Shown here: positions 17,903-27,075 of the stretch, one piece after another
How positions within the stretch are numbered: position 1 is the first letter of the stretch
Layout: each line of letters begins with the position of its first letter
Origin: Acetobacteraceae bacterium
GTDB taxonomy: Bacteria; Pseudomonadota; Alphaproteobacteria; Acetobacterales; Acetobacteraceae
Assembly: GCA_022842185.1 (NCBI GenBank)
Contig: JALHQB010000001.1
Span: 62,001-126,000 of the forward strand
DNA: 64,000 nucleotides
Direction of reading: 5' to 3'
The notes under the pieces: generated by a model
What the model was told of the DNA's origin: nothing
Database searches by the model: none
The model's input: the letters and a program-made list of their open reading frames with translations, nothing else
Position numbers and translations under genes: made by a program

Positions 17903-19249
17903 ATGATGGACCTCGCCATCATCGGCGCCGGGCCGGCAGGCATGGCGGCCGCGACCGAGGCGCGCTCACACGGATTGTCCGTGATCGTGGCCGATGAGAA
18001 TGCCGCCCCCGGCGGCCAGGTCTTCCGCGCCGCCGAGGCCGCCTTACGCGACCCTGCCGTCGGACCCGAGATCGCACCTGCTATCCCGCTGATCGAAGCG
18101 TTCCGTGCCAGCGGAGCGATCTACCGACCCGCCACGACGCTGTGGCATCTTGATCCGGAGGCGGGCGCGATGAGCCTGTCCTCCGCAGGCCGATCGGAGA
18201 CGGTCGCGGCACGCCGCATCATCCTCGCCACCGGCGCACAGGAACGCCCGGTGCCGATCCCCGGCTGGACCCTGCCGGGCGTCATGGGTGCCGGGGCGGC
18301 GCAGATTTTGTTGAAGACGGCAGGCGCGGTCCCGTCGGGACGGCTGGTGCTGGCGGGGCAGGGGCCGCTCGTCTGGTTGTTGGCCGTGCAACTCGCCCGC
18401 GCCGGCGCGCCGCCGTTGCTGCTTGAAACCCGATGCAACAGCATCGCCGCGGCAGTGATGCGGTCGGGCGGTGCGCTCTGGGCCGGGCGGCGTATGTTGA
18501 TGAAGGGCGCCGCGCTGATCGCGCAGGCGCGCCGGGCCGGGGTTCGCGTCATCTCCGGCGTGCGCGGTCTGCGCGCCGAGGGCGGCGACAGGATCGAACG
18601 TGCGGTCTGGGAGGGCGGCTCCGCGCCCTGCGACACATTGCTGCTGCATGAAGGCGTAATCCCCGCCACGCAGGTCTCGCGTGCGATCGGCCTCGATCAC
18701 ATCTGGGACGTTGCGCAGGCGTGCTGGCGACCCGTGGTGGACAGCTACGGCGCCACATCGCTGGACCGTGTCGCGGTGACCGGCGACGGTGCGGGCATCG
18801 GCGGGTGGGAAGCCGCGGTCGCGGCCGGGCGCCTGGCCGGGCTGGACGCGGCGCGGCGCCTTGGCGTGCTCGGCGAAGATGCCTTCGCCGCGCGCGCCGC
18901 CGCATCATTGGCGGCGCGCCGGGCCGCCCTCGCGCTGCGGCCCTTCCTGGATGCGCTATATGCGCCGCCGGCCGACATCCTTCGCCCGGCTGACGCGACG
19001 ATCGCCTGCCGGTGCGAGGAAGTGACCGCCGGCGCCATCCGTGCTGCTGCCCGACTCGGCGCGACAGGACCGAACCAGATCAAGGCGTATCTGCGCTGCG
19101 GGATGGGGGCCTGCCAGGGCAGGATCTGCGCGCCCACGGTCGCGGCGCTGGTCGCCGAAGTGCACGGCCTGGCGCCCGCTGAAATCCCGGCCCTGCGACC
19201 GCGAGCACCCTACAAGCCCATCACGGTCGGTGAACTGGCTGCGAAATGA
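17903..19249 (+). CDS. FAD/NAD(P)-binding oxidoreductase with BFD-type (2Fe-2S) C-terminus, opine/HcnB-type alpha subunit
   Basis: A 448-residue protein with an N-terminal FAD motif (LAIIGAGPAGMAAATEARSHG), the RIILATGAQERPVPIPGWTLPGVMGAGAAQILLK segment typical of HcnB/OoxA/sarcosine-oxidase-alpha proteins, a second nucleotide site (RLVLAGQGPLVWLLAVQLA), and a C-terminal BFD-like domain with cysteines in CRCEEV and LRCGMGACQGRIC. It should pair with the FAD beta subunit at 15933 and the (2Fe-2S) subunit at 17035 in a heterotrimeric amino-acid or opine dehydrogenase. Tandem ATGs at 17903 and 17906 are both possible starts. Confidence 0.92.
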   Translation: MMDLAIIGAGPAGMAAATEARSHGLSVIVADENAAPGGQVFRAAEAALRDPAVGPEIAPAIPLIEAFRASGAIYRPATTLWHLDPEAGAMSLSSAGRSETVAARRIILATGAQERPVPIPGWTLPGVMGAGAAQILLKTAGAVPSGRLVLAGQGPLVWLLAVQLARAGAPPLLLETRCNSIAAAVMRSGGALWAGRRMLMKGAALIAQARRAGVRVISGVRGLRAEGGDRIERAVWEGGSAPCDTLLLHEGVIPATQVSRAIGLDHIWDVAQACWRPVVDSYGATSLDRVAVTGDGAGIGGWEAAVAAGRLAGLDAARRLGVLGEDAFAARAAASLAARRAALALRPFLDALYAPPADILRPADATIACRCEEVTAGAIRAAARLGATGPNQIKAYLRCGMGACQGRICAPTVAALVAEVHGLAPAEIPALRPRAPYKPITVGELAAK

Positions 19250-19348
19250 TCTCCGCGAATGCAGCTTCTGCGCAACAAGGTGTGACCTAGATGCGTCATC
19301 CTGCGCGGAATGATTGGCTTTTCTCGCGCGGCGTCCTAGGAAAGAGAC

Positions 19349-20854
19349 ATGCGCCGCGCATTTTTGCTCTCCATCCTGACCCTTCCCGTCCTGGCCCGCC
19401 TGCCGGCCGCCTTCGCACAGGGGGCCGATGCGTTGCCCGCCGCGTCGGATGCCGCGGTCGCGCGGCTGGCCGAGCGACTGGCACGGCTTGACGAGGACGG
19501 GCTGGACCCCCGCCATTACGGCATCCCGGCCGCATCGCGTGCCGAGACCATGCGCGGGGCGCAGGCGGCCATGATGGACCTGCTGCTCGGCCGCGTCGCG
19601 TCGCTGCGCGGCCGTGTCGACCTGAGGCGCGATCCGGCCGCGGTGCCCCTCGCGGCGTGGATGGCGGAACTCGCAGGATCACCGGAACCCGCCCAGGTGA
19701 TCGACCGCGCCGCGGAGCTTTCACCAGATGCACGGCCGATCAAGGCCGAGCTGGCGCGGTACCGTGCGATCACGGCGGCCGGCGGATGGCCTCGCATCAC
19801 CGGGGACCTGCAACGGACCTTGGAACCCGGCACCATGGATGCGGCCCGCGTGCCGCAGTTGCGCGCGCGCCTGGCCGCGACGGATGCTGCGGTTTCCGAC
19901 CTTTTCAACCCTGTCTATGATCCGCCCTTACTCGACGCCGTGCGCCGGTTCCAGGACGCCGAGGGATTGGAGGCCGATGGCCGCGTCGGCGCCATCACCT
20001 GGGCCGCGTTGAACCAGTCGGCGGAGGGCAAGGCCACGCAGTTGCGAGTCGCCCTCGACATGCGGCGCGGCCAGCCCACCCGGGCGCAGGATCGCCGCAT
20101 CGAGGTCAATATCCCGCATTACCGGCTGCAGTTGCTCGAAGGCGACCGCACTGCGCTCGACATGGCGGTCATCGTCGGTCGGCGGGACCGCCAGACGCCG
20201 ATGCTGAACGTCCGCATGACCGCGCTGCAGTTCAACCCGCCCTGGGGTGTGCCGGACCGCAACGCGCGCGAGGACCTGTTGCCGCGCTTCCGCCGCGATC
20301 CGGCCGGGATGCAGGCGCGCGGGTACCGTCTGTTCGAACGTGTCGACGGCGAGGTGGTGCCGGTCGACGCCACAATGATCGACTTCAGCGCCTACAACCG
20401 GAACCATTTTCCGTATTTCATCCGCCAGGATGCCGGCGAGCGGAACGCCCTGGGCCAGATCAAGTTCGTGATGCCCAACAACGACGCGATCTACATGCAT
20501 GACACGCCGGACCGGCATCTGTTCAGCCGCGGGCTACGGGCCTTTTCATCCGGATGCATCCGTCTTGAACGACCGATGGAGTTGCTTTCCGCGGCGCTGT
20601 CGGGCACAGCGGGCTGGGACCGGGCGCGGGCGGACCGCGCACTGGCCAGCCGTGCCACCTCCAGCGTGTCCCTCGCGCGATCGATACCGGTGCGGCTGCA
20701 CTACACCACAGTCATCGTGGATGGAGGCAGAGTCATCATGCGCCCAGACATTTATGGCCTCGACGCCGAATACGCCCGCGCGCTGGATCGCGCGACGAAC
20801 CAGCGCCTTGCTTCCGCGGAAGGGGGGGCGACGCGCGGGGCAGGGACACGCTGA
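19349..20854 (+). CDS. L,D-transpeptidase of the YcbB/LdtD type
   Basis: A 501-residue periplasmic enzyme. It has a signal peptide ending at AAFAQ, an N-terminal scaffold domain, a peptidoglycan-binding helix bundle near residues 190-225 (LLDAVRRFQDAEGLEADGRVGAITWAALN) and a YkuD catalytic domain. There the active-site His lies in MHDTPDRHLF and the nucleophile Cys403 in SSGCIRLERP. Such enzymes make 3-3 meso-DAP crosslinks in peptidoglycan using the catalytic Cys. A YcbK-like gene follows three bases after its stop, an arrangement also known for E. coli ycbB-ycbK. Confidence 0.94.
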   Translation: MRRAFLLSILTLPVLARLPAAFAQGADALPAASDAAVARLAERLARLDEDGLDPRHYGIPAASRAETMRGAQAAMMDLLLGRVASLRGRVDLRRDPAAVPLAAWMAELAGSPEPAQVIDRAAELSPDARPIKAELARYRAITAAGGWPRITGDLQRTLEPGTMDAARVPQLRARLAATDAAVSDLFNPVYDPPLLDAVRRFQDAEGLEADGRVGAITWAALNQSAEGKATQLRVALDMRRGQPTRAQDRRIEVNIPHYRLQLLEGDRTALDMAVIVGRRDRQTPMLNVRMTALQFNPPWGVPDRNAREDLLPRFRRDPAGMQARGYRLFERVDGEVVPVDATMIDFSAYNRNHFPYFIRQDAGERNALGQIKFVMPNNDAIYMHDTPDRHLFSRGLRAFSSGCIRLERPMELLSAALSGTAGWDRARADRALASRATSSVSLARSIPVRLHYTTVIVDGGRVIMRPDIYGLDAEYARALDRATNQRLASAEGGATRGAGTR

Positions 20855-20856
20855 CC

Positions 20857-21447
20857 GTGGCGCGCCTGTTCCACCGTTTCGACTGCCCGTGCTGTGATCC
20901 CGCCGTCGCAAAGCGGCGGGAGGTGATTCGCGCGGGCTTCGGCGGTCTTCTTGCGCTTGCGGGCACCTCGATCGGCGCGCGGGCGCAGACCGCGGGTGCC
21001 GGTGGCGCGCGGACCATCCGCATCCGCCGCATGCAGACCGGGGAATCCTTCGAAGGCGTCTATTGGCGCAACGGCCGTTACGAACGCGACGCCCTGCGGC
21101 GACTCGACGTGGTGTTCCGCGACCCGTCGATGGACGAGACCACGCCGATGGACCCGCGCCTGTTCGACGTGTTGTTCACCGTCGCCCGCCACCTCGATTC
21201 CGATGAGTTCTATGAGGTGATCAGCGGATATCGCGCGCCCGAGACGAATGCGGCCCGGTCGCGCCAGTCGCGCCGCGTCTCCCGCGTGTCGCTGCACATG
21301 TCGGGCATGGCGGCGGATGTCCGGCTGCCGGGACGACAATCCATGGGCATCGCGCGCACGGCCGCGGATATGCAGATCGGCGGCGTTGGGCTGTATCGGC
21401 GGGACGGTTTCGTGCATTTGGACTGCGGGCCCGCGCGACGCTGGTGA
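20857..21447 (+). CDS. YcbK-like DUF882 family peptidase (M15-like)
   Basis: A 196-residue protein of the DUF882/YcbK family. The N-terminus has a twin-arginine-like signal (KRREVIRAGFGGLLALAG), preceded by a Cys-rich leader with CPCCDP. The domain resembles D-Ala-D-Ala metallopeptidases: YEVISGYRAPETN, the zinc-site segment SLHMSGMAADVRL and the C-terminal VGLYRRDGFVHLDCG. It lies directly after the L,D-transpeptidase gene, so the two probably act together on peptidoglycan. The extended N-terminal leader with three cysteines before the signal is unusual. Confidence 0.9.
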   Translation: MARLFHRFDCPCCDPAVAKRREVIRAGFGGLLALAGTSIGARAQTAGAGGARTIRIRRMQTGESFEGVYWRNGRYERDALRRLDVVFRDPSMDETTPMDPRLFDVLFTVARHLDSDEFYEVISGYRAPETNAARSRQSRRVSRVSLHMSGMAADVRLPGRQSMGIARTAADMQIGGVGLYRRDGFVHLDCGPARRW

Positions 21448-21613
21448 CCGGCCCGCCGCGCTCGTCAGCGATGTGCTGGAGCAGCGCGCCACCGCTCGCC
21501 TTGATCGCCGCTACGGTCGTTGGCTGCGACGCCGTCCGGATGATGGCGCAATGACCCGGCGCGCTGCAGGCCTGATCACCGGCCGATCGCCACGATCCGT
21601 TCCGCATTCGCGA

Positions 21614-22450
21614 TCAGCGAGCGCCCAGCACCGCCGCGCAGGCCGCGGGCATCTGCGGCGGCGGTCCCGGTGGCCGTGGCGACGGGCGGCGCGCTTCCGG
21701 CGAGAACCACCACGCCAGCGTCGCGTCGCAACCATCGCCAGGCGGCGGCGGGGCAATGCCTCGGCATTCGGGCTGCCCCGCCGGGCACGACATGCGGATA
21801 TGCATGTGCGAATCATGTCCGCGCCACGGCCTGACGCGCCGCAGCCAGGCCTGGCCGGAATGCCGGCGACACAGTTCCTGCTTGATCGCCGGGTTCACCA
21901 GCAACCGGTCCAGCCCCGGCATCTCCGCTGCCAAGCGGATGAGAGCCGCGTGCCGGTCGGTGAAGCGCGCGGGGTCAACGGCCGATCCATCCGGCAGCAC
22001 CAGGGATACGACGGGGATGTTCTCGCGCTGTGCGGCCGGAACGCGCGGCTTGGGGTTCACGTCCAGCCAGATGTCGGCGTCGATCCCGGCCTGGTGGCTG
22101 GCATGGCCATAGGTCATGGGTCCGCCCCGCGGCTGCGACAGGTCGCCGATCCACAGATCGGGAAATCCCTGCGCCCGCGCCCGGCCGGCGAATTCCTGCA
22201 CCCAGGCGACCATCGCCGGATGCCCCCAATGACGATTGCGCGACACCCGCACCGACTGCCAGCCGGGCCCATCATCGGGCAGTTCCACCGCGCCGGCGAT
22301 GCAACCCAGGCCGGTGCTGCCGATGATCCGGACCGGCCCAGGCGCTGGAGTCGCCACCGCGCCCCAGGATTCCGCGCGTGAAATGCCCTGCGCCGCCGCG
22401 ACGGCGGGTGCCAGCAGCGCCACGAGGACGCCAAGGAGTGCCTTGCCCAT
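21614..22450 (-). CDS. mepA: Penicillin-insensitive murein endopeptidase MepA
   Basis: A 278-residue LAS-type metalloendopeptidase with a signal peptide (cleavage after AVAAA). Zinc ligands are in ASHQAGIDADIWLD and in the late GHDSHMHIRMSCP motif; MTYGHASHQ and the AxxHxxSF-like GRDSHMHxR pattern are diagnostic. It cleaves D-alanyl-meso-DAP crosslinks in peptidoglycan and needs periplasmic export. The proline-rich tail (PSPRPPGPPPQ) is an extension. It converges on the transpeptidase/YcbK pair, forming a peptidoglycan-editing cluster. Confidence 0.93.
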   Translation of the reverse strand: MGKALLGVLVALLAPAVAAAQGISRAESWGAVATPAPGPVRIIGSTGLGCIAGAVELPDDGPGWQSVRVSRNRHWGHPAMVAWVQEFAGRARAQGFPDLWIGDLSQPRGGPMTYGHASHQAGIDADIWLDVNPKPRVPAAQRENIPVVSLVLPDGSAVDPARFTDRHAALIRLAAEMPGLDRLLVNPAIKQELCRRHSGQAWLRRVRPWRGHDSHMHIRMSCPAGQPECRGIAPPPPGDGCDATLAWWFSPEARRPSPRPPGPPPQMPAACAAVLGAR

Positions 22451-22523
22451 GCCCGATTGCTAAAGCAGATCAGTCCCGGGTGGAAACGCCCTGATCCATG
22501 ACCGCGGCCGCCGGAGAATTGCC

Positions 22524-23519
22524 TTGCCCCGTTACCTCGTCACCGGCGGTGCCGGCTTCGTCGGCAGCCACGCCGTGCTCGCCTTGCTGGACCGGGGGGA
22601 TGAGGTGGTCGTGCTCGACAACCTGACCCAGGGTCATCGGGCCGCGGTGCCGGCCGGGGTGACGCTGGTGGAAGCCGATCTCGGCGACTCGGCGCGAGTT
22701 GCGGAGGTCTTCGCCACCTGGCGCTTCGATGCCGTGCTGCACTTCGCCGCGCTTTCGATCGTTGGTGCCAGCATGCGCGAACCGCTGCACTACATCAGCG
22801 AGAACGTCGCCCATTCACTGCGCCTGGCGGATGCCGCCATCAAGGCTGGCTGCCTGCGCTTCGTGCTGTCATCGACGGCCGCGCTGTTCGGCAACCCGGA
22901 CCGCGTGCCGATCGACGAGGAGTGCCGCATCGCCCCGTCCAACCCGTATGGCGACAGCAAGCGCATGGTCGAGGAAGGCCTCGCCTGGGCATCGCGCATC
23001 CATGGGCTGCGCTACGCTGCCCTGCGGTACTTCAATGCCGCCGGGTCCGACCCGGCCGGCCGCGCGGGGGAAGACCATGACCCCGAAACGCATCTGGTCC
23101 CGTTGGCGATCGACGCAGCCCTGGAACGTCGCCCGGCGCTGACCGTCTTCGGGGAGGACTACGCGACCCCCGACGGCACCTGCATCCGCGACTACGTGCA
23201 TGTCACGGACCTCGCCCAGGCGCATATTGCCGCGTTGGAGCGGATCGAGACGCATGGGTCGTGCCGCTACAACATCGGCAGCGGCAACGGTGCTTCGGTT
23301 CGCGATGTGATCGCCGCGGTGGAACGCATCGGCGGGCGGAAGGTGCCGCACAGCATCGGTCCGCGACGGGCGGGCGACCCAGCCGTTCTCGTCGCCGCGA
23401 GCGACCGGCTGCGCGCGGAAACCGGCTGGCAGCCGCGGCACGGGTCGCTCGATGACATCGTGCGGACGGCGTGGGCCTGGCGGGAAGCGCACCCGCAGGG
23501 ATACGCGGATCGCCCATGA
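22524..23519 (+). CDS. galE: UDP-glucose 4-epimerase
   Basis: A 331-residue extended SDR. The NAD motif TGGAGFVGSH is at residues 7-16; the catalytic Ser is in LSSTAALFG and the Tyr-Lys pair in YGDSK, with FNAAGSDPAGRAGE and GTCIRDYVHVTDLAQAH being GalE signatures. It interconverts UDP-glucose and UDP-galactose for surface polysaccharides. The start is TTG: no ATG or GTG precedes the glycine motif, and a GGAGA site lies seven bases upstream. Two hairpins follow the stop. Confidence 0.93.
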   Translation: MPRYLVTGGAGFVGSHAVLALLDRGDEVVVLDNLTQGHRAAVPAGVTLVEADLGDSARVAEVFATWRFDAVLHFAALSIVGASMREPLHYISENVAHSLRLADAAIKAGCLRFVLSSTAALFGNPDRVPIDEECRIAPSNPYGDSKRMVEEGLAWASRIHGLRYAALRYFNAAGSDPAGRAGEDHDPETHLVPLAIDAALERRPALTVFGEDYATPDGTCIRDYVHVTDLAQAHIAALERIETHGSCRYNIGSGNGASVRDVIAAVERIGGRKVPHSIGPRRAGDPAVLVAASDRLRAETGWQPRHGSLDDIVRTAWAWREAHPQGYADRP

Positions 23520-23521
23520 TA

Positions 23522-23550
23522 CCACGCAGAGGAGCGATTCCTCTGCGTGG
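23522..23550 (+). terminator. Terminator after galE
   Basis: A perfect 12-bp stem (CCACGCAGAGGA with TCCTCTGCGTGG) and five-base loop starts two bases after the galE stop codon. It lacks a T-run but is strong enough to end transcription. Confidence 0.75.
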
Positions 23551-23563
23551 TCAGGACGAAGGT

Positions 23564-23591
23564 CGCGCCTGACGGGGCTCAGTCAGGCGCG
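23564..23591. repeat. Palindromic hairpin repeat, copy 1
   Basis: A perfect 10-bp inverted repeat (CGCGCCTGAC with GTCAGGCGCG, loop of eight) at the galE/97-residue-gene convergent junction. Closely related palindromes occur at 56237-56265 and 61316-61343, also at convergent junctions. Confidence 0.65.
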
Positions 23592-23616
23592 CGAAGGCGT
23601 TGGTTATGATGCGCGG

Positions 23617-23910
23617 TCAGCTCTGGAAGCGAAACGCCCCGGACTGCGGTGCGCCGTCCGTGCCCGGCGCGGCGGCGGGCTCGGCAGGCGTCGCCTGCTG
23701 CTGCGCGCGCACCCGATCCTCGATCTGCTTGATCAGGTGGCCCATGCCGTTCACCATGGCGCTCAGCTGTGTCACCGGCACGCACAAGGTCGCGCAAGGC
23801 TGCGCCTTGCCATCAGTCCCAGTGACGGCCAGCGTGATGCGAGCGACGCCATGAGCGACCTGGGCTTCGATGACGCCATCGGCAAAGACGGTCGGGCGGT
23901 TGTCGGCCAT
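23617..23910 (-). CDS. Small hypothetical protein downstream of the type I secretion genes
   Basis: A 97-residue protein without signal peptide or membrane helix. The first half is beta-rich and reads as a small binding domain (DGVIEAQVAHGVARITLAVTG, then a Cys pair PCATLCVPVTQL); then a helix (MVNGMGHLIKQIEDRVRAQQQ) and an Ala/Pro-rich tail. Its GAGGA ribosome site lies 10 bases before ATG 23910, and an in-frame TTG nine bases earlier is an alternative. It begins 13 bases after the HlyD-family gene, so it is probably in the same operon and may be an accessory or a cargo candidate. Family not recognised. Confidence 0.65.
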   Translation of the reverse strand: MADNRPTVFADGVIEAQVAHGVARITLAVTGTDGKAQPCATLCVPVTQLSAMVNGMGHLIKQIEDRVRAQQQATPAEPAAAPGTDGAPQSGAFRFQS

Positions 23911-23923
23911 GCTGGTCAAATCC

Positions 23924-25315
23924 TCATTGTTCGCGAAAGGCGCGGGTAAAACTGTCCCGGATCGGCTGGGTGATATAGCGGAGAAAGGACCGTTCGCCGA
24001 TCTGGATCATCGCTTCCACCGGCATGCCAGGCACAAGCTGCACGCCCGGCAAATGCGCGAGCTGTTCGGGGTCAATCAGGACATTGGCGCGGTAGTAGGT
24101 GGCGCGCGTGCGTTCGTCGGTCGTCACGTCCTGCGCGACGAAGGTCACATGACCGTGCAGGTACGGCACCAACCTTTGCTTGAAGGCCGGGAGCCGGATT
24201 TCCGCCTGGAGGCCGACATGGACCACGTCGATGTCGAAGGGCTGGATATTCACCTCGGCAACCAGACGGTCCTGCAACGGCACCAGGTCCATCACCGGAT
24301 CGCCAGGGCGCACCACGGCGCCGACCGTGAACAGGCGCAGGTTCAGCACCGTGCCGTCCTCGGGGGCGACGATGTCGCGGCGGACCGCGATATCCTGCGC
24401 GGCGCGCAGGCGTTCCTCGACCTCGCCGAGCCGGACGCGGATTTCCCGCCGCTCGGCCGCGACTTCCTGGCGGCGCTGGCCAACGATGCTGTCGATCGTG
24501 TTGCGCGCCTCGCTGATCGCTTGGCCGGCACGGTCAAGCTGCGCTTGCAGGTCCTCACCCTGGCCTTCCAGCGCCGCGGCGGAACGCTGCAGGGCGAGCA
24601 GCGTCGGCAGCCGTTGCAACCCCTGCTGCACCAGCGTCCGGGTCATCCCTTCTTCTTGGCGAATCAGTTCGAGCTGCGCGCGCTGGGACCGCAACTGGCC
24701 GGTGGCGCCCGCAATGATCGCGTCCTGTTGGCCAATCCGCGCTTCCTGAACGGAAATTTGGCTGACCAGGGCTGCGCGGCGGGCTTCGAACACCGCCGTC
24801 TGGCCAGCGATCGCATCCTGCGCGCGCGGTTCGGCCGCCTCGCGCAATTCGGCGGGGAAGGTGATGGTGCGTTCGTCGGCGAGTTCCGCCGCCAGTCGCA
24901 CATCCTGCGCCATCAGCGCCCAGCGCTGACTGCGCAGGGTCTCGAGGTCGGTGCCGGCGCGGATGTCGTCCAGGCGCATCAGCACCTGTCCGGCACGCAC
25001 CCGGTCGCCGTCGCGCACCAGGATGTCCCGCACGATACCGCCTTCGAGGTGCTGGATGGTGCGGCGAGTGCCTTCGACCTTGATCATGCCGGGCGCGATG
25101 GCGGCTTCGGACAGCGGCGCCAGCGACGACCAGGCGACGAAGGCACCGAAGAAGATCGTGATGGCGGCGAAGCCGAACAACGTCGTGCCACCGGTACGAG
25201 GCTGGGCCGACTGCTCCGGTTCCGCTGGCTTCGCGACGTTGATGGATGGCAGCCGGTCGACGCGCGGCACCACATCCTGGTTGGCGGCGGGCTGCGGCGG
25301 GGTGGGGTCGCTCAT
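23924..25315 (-). CDS. HlyD-family type I secretion periplasmic adaptor
   Basis: A 463-residue membrane fusion protein: a short cytosolic N-terminus, one membrane helix near residues 48-70 (LFGFAAITIFFGAFVAWSSLAPLSE), a lipoyl-half motif (GMIKVEGTRRTIQHLEGGIVRDILVRDGDRVRAGQVLMRLDD), long coiled coils in the centre, and a second lipoyl/beta-barrel end with IVAPEDGTVLNLRLFTVGAVVRPGDPVMDLVP. It links an ABC exporter to a TolC-like channel. Its start overlaps the ABC gene stop (ATGA). No TolC gene or RTX protein is nearby. Confidence 0.95.
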   Translation of the reverse strand: MSDPTPPQPAANQDVVPRVDRLPSINVAKPAEPEQSAQPRTGGTTLFGFAAITIFFGAFVAWSSLAPLSEAAIAPGMIKVEGTRRTIQHLEGGIVRDILVRDGDRVRAGQVLMRLDDIRAGTDLETLRSQRWALMAQDVRLAAELADERTITFPAELREAAEPRAQDAIAGQTAVFEARRAALVSQISVQEARIGQQDAIIAGATGQLRSQRAQLELIRQEEGMTRTLVQQGLQRLPTLLALQRSAAALEGQGEDLQAQLDRAGQAISEARNTIDSIVGQRRQEVAAERREIRVRLGEVEERLRAAQDIAVRRDIVAPEDGTVLNLRLFTVGAVVRPGDPVMDLVPLQDRLVAEVNIQPFDIDVVHVGLQAEIRLPAFKQRLVPYLHGHVTFVAQDVTTDERTRATYYRANVLIDPEQLAHLPGVQLVPGMPVEAMIQIGERSFLRYITQPIRDSFTRAFREQ

Positions 25316-27075
25316 GCCTGCGCCTCCCTGATCTCGGGCCTCTCCGACGGGCCGGGGATGGGTGTGGGCTGGGCAGGCTTCATGATCTTCTTCAGCACTT
25401 CGGCCCGCGGGCCGAACATCTCAACGCCACCGTCACGCATCAGCAGAACCTTCTCGACGCCTTGCACCAGGACGGGACGATGCGACACCAGCACGACGGT
25501 GATCGCGCGGCGACGCAGTTCCTGCAGCGCGCGCAGCAATGCGGCCTCAGAATCACCGTCCAGGTTGGAATTGGGTTCATCCAGCACGATGAATTTCGGG
25601 TTGCCGAACATCGCGCGCGCCAGCCCGACCTGCTGGCGCTGGCCGCCCGACAGATGCTGGCCGCCCTCGCCGATCTCGGTCTCATAACCCTTCGGCAGGC
25701 GCAGGATCATCTCATGCGCGCCGGCGAGCTTCGCGGCGTCATACACCGCGTCAGGCTGGGATTCGGCCATGCGGGCGATGTTGTCGAAGACAGTGCCATC
25801 GAAGAGTTCGACATCCTGCGGCAGGTAGCCGACATGGCGACCGAAATCCTCCCGCTGCCAGGTATGGACATCCGCGCCATCGAGCCGGACGGCGCCGGAG
25901 GCGGGGGCGAGCGTGCCGGTCAGCAGCCGGATCAGCGTGGTCTTGCCAGCGGCCGAGGGACCGATCACGGCGAGGCTCTCCCCGGCTTCGAGCGAGAAGG
26001 CGACGCCCTTCACCACCGCAATGTTGGTCCCGGGAAAGCCGTAGCTGACGCGCTCCACCGCAAGCTTGCCGGTCGGGGCCGGCAACGGCAGGCCGGGCGG
26101 ACGGAGCCGGGGCATCACCAGGAAGGCTTGCAGCCGCTTCCACGATTGCCGCGCCTGAACCAGTTGCTTCCACCCGCCGATCATCTGTTCGACCGGTGCC
26201 AGCGCCCGGCCCATGATGATGGACGCCGCGATCGAGGCGCCGGAGGTCAGTTCCTGCCCGAGCACGAGGTAGGCGCCGATCCCCAGGATGGCGATCTGCA
26301 CGGCGAGGCGGAAGAACTTGGTCATGGCCAGCAGTGGCGCGGCGCGGTCCATGGCGCGGTTCATCGGCCCGGTCATCTCGACAACGCCGACCCGCCAGCG
26401 CGCCATCACGGCGGGCAGCATGCCCATGCTGTCGATCACCTCGGCATTGCGGACGATCGATTCCGCGCGCCGTTGCGTGGCCATCGAGGCCGTGTTCGCT
26501 TCCCGCAGCAGCTTCGATGTGGCCAGTTCGTTGAATACCGTCAGCCCCAGCAGCAGCACCGCGCCTACCAGCGCGATCACGCCGAGCAGCGGGTGCAGCA
26601 TGAAGATGACCAGCAGGTAGATCGGCACCCAGGGCACGTCATACAGCGCCAAGGCCCCGGGCGAGCCGAGGAAGCCCCGGCAGACGCCCAGGTCGCGCAG
26701 CGCCTCCATCTTGTAGGCGCGACCGCGCAACTGGCTCTCGACCGCGCGGGCGAAGCCCTCGGGGGCGACCTTTTCCTCAACCCAGGCGCCCACCCGCTGC
26801 ATGATCCGCGACCGGGCGGCCTCCAGCAACGCCAGCAGCCCGACCGCGGCAATGGCGATCAGGGTGAGGTAGAGCAGGGTGTTGAGGTTGCGCGTCGCCA
26901 GGACGCGGTCGAACACCTGCATCATGTAGATCGAGACGGTCAGTTGCAGGGCGTTGACCACGCCACTGAACATCCCGACCGAGATGAATTGTGCCCGACA
27001 GGCGGAGACAGCACGCGCCAGCGGCGTCTCGGTGGGCTTGCCCTCGCCAAGGAGGACCCTGGTATCAGTTGCCAT
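25312..27075 (-). CDS. Type I secretion ABC transporter (PrtD-like)
   Basis: A 587-residue ABC exporter half-transporter without a peptidase domain. Six membrane helices span about residues 20-290; the ATPase has Walker A GPSAAGKTT near residue 372, signature LSGGQRQQ, Walker B FIVLDEPNSNLDGDSE and the H-loop VLVSHRP. This matches PrtD/AprD proteins exporting RTX proteins. The start MATDTR is chosen over an upstream in-frame Met that has no ribosome site. With the downstream HlyD gene it forms a coupled exporter pair; the substrate is not encoded here. Confidence 0.95.
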   Translation of the reverse strand: MATDTRVLLGEGKPTETPLARAVSACRAQFISVGMFSGVVNALQLTVSIYMMQVFDRVLATRNLNTLLYLTLIAIAAVGLLALLEAARSRIMQRVGAWVEEKVAPEGFARAVESQLRGRAYKMEALRDLGVCRGFLGSPGALALYDVPWVPIYLLVIFMLHPLLGVIALVGAVLLLGLTVFNELATSKLLREANTASMATQRRAESIVRNAEVIDSMGMLPAVMARWRVGVVEMTGPMNRAMDRAAPLLAMTKFFRLAVQIAILGIGAYLVLGQELTSGASIAASIIMGRALAPVEQMIGGWKQLVQARQSWKRLQAFLVMPRLRPPGLPLPAPTGKLAVERVSYGFPGTNIAVVKGVAFSLEAGESLAVIGPSAAGKTTLIRLLTGTLAPASGAVRLDGADVHTWQREDFGRHVGYLPQDVELFDGTVFDNIARMAESQPDAVYDAAKLAGAHEMILRLPKGYETEIGEGGQHLSGGQRQQVGLARAMFGNPKFIVLDEPNSNLDGDSEAALLRALQELRRRAITVVLVSHRPVLVQGVEKVLLMRDGGVEMFGPRAEVLKKIMKPAQPTPIPGPSERPEIREAQA

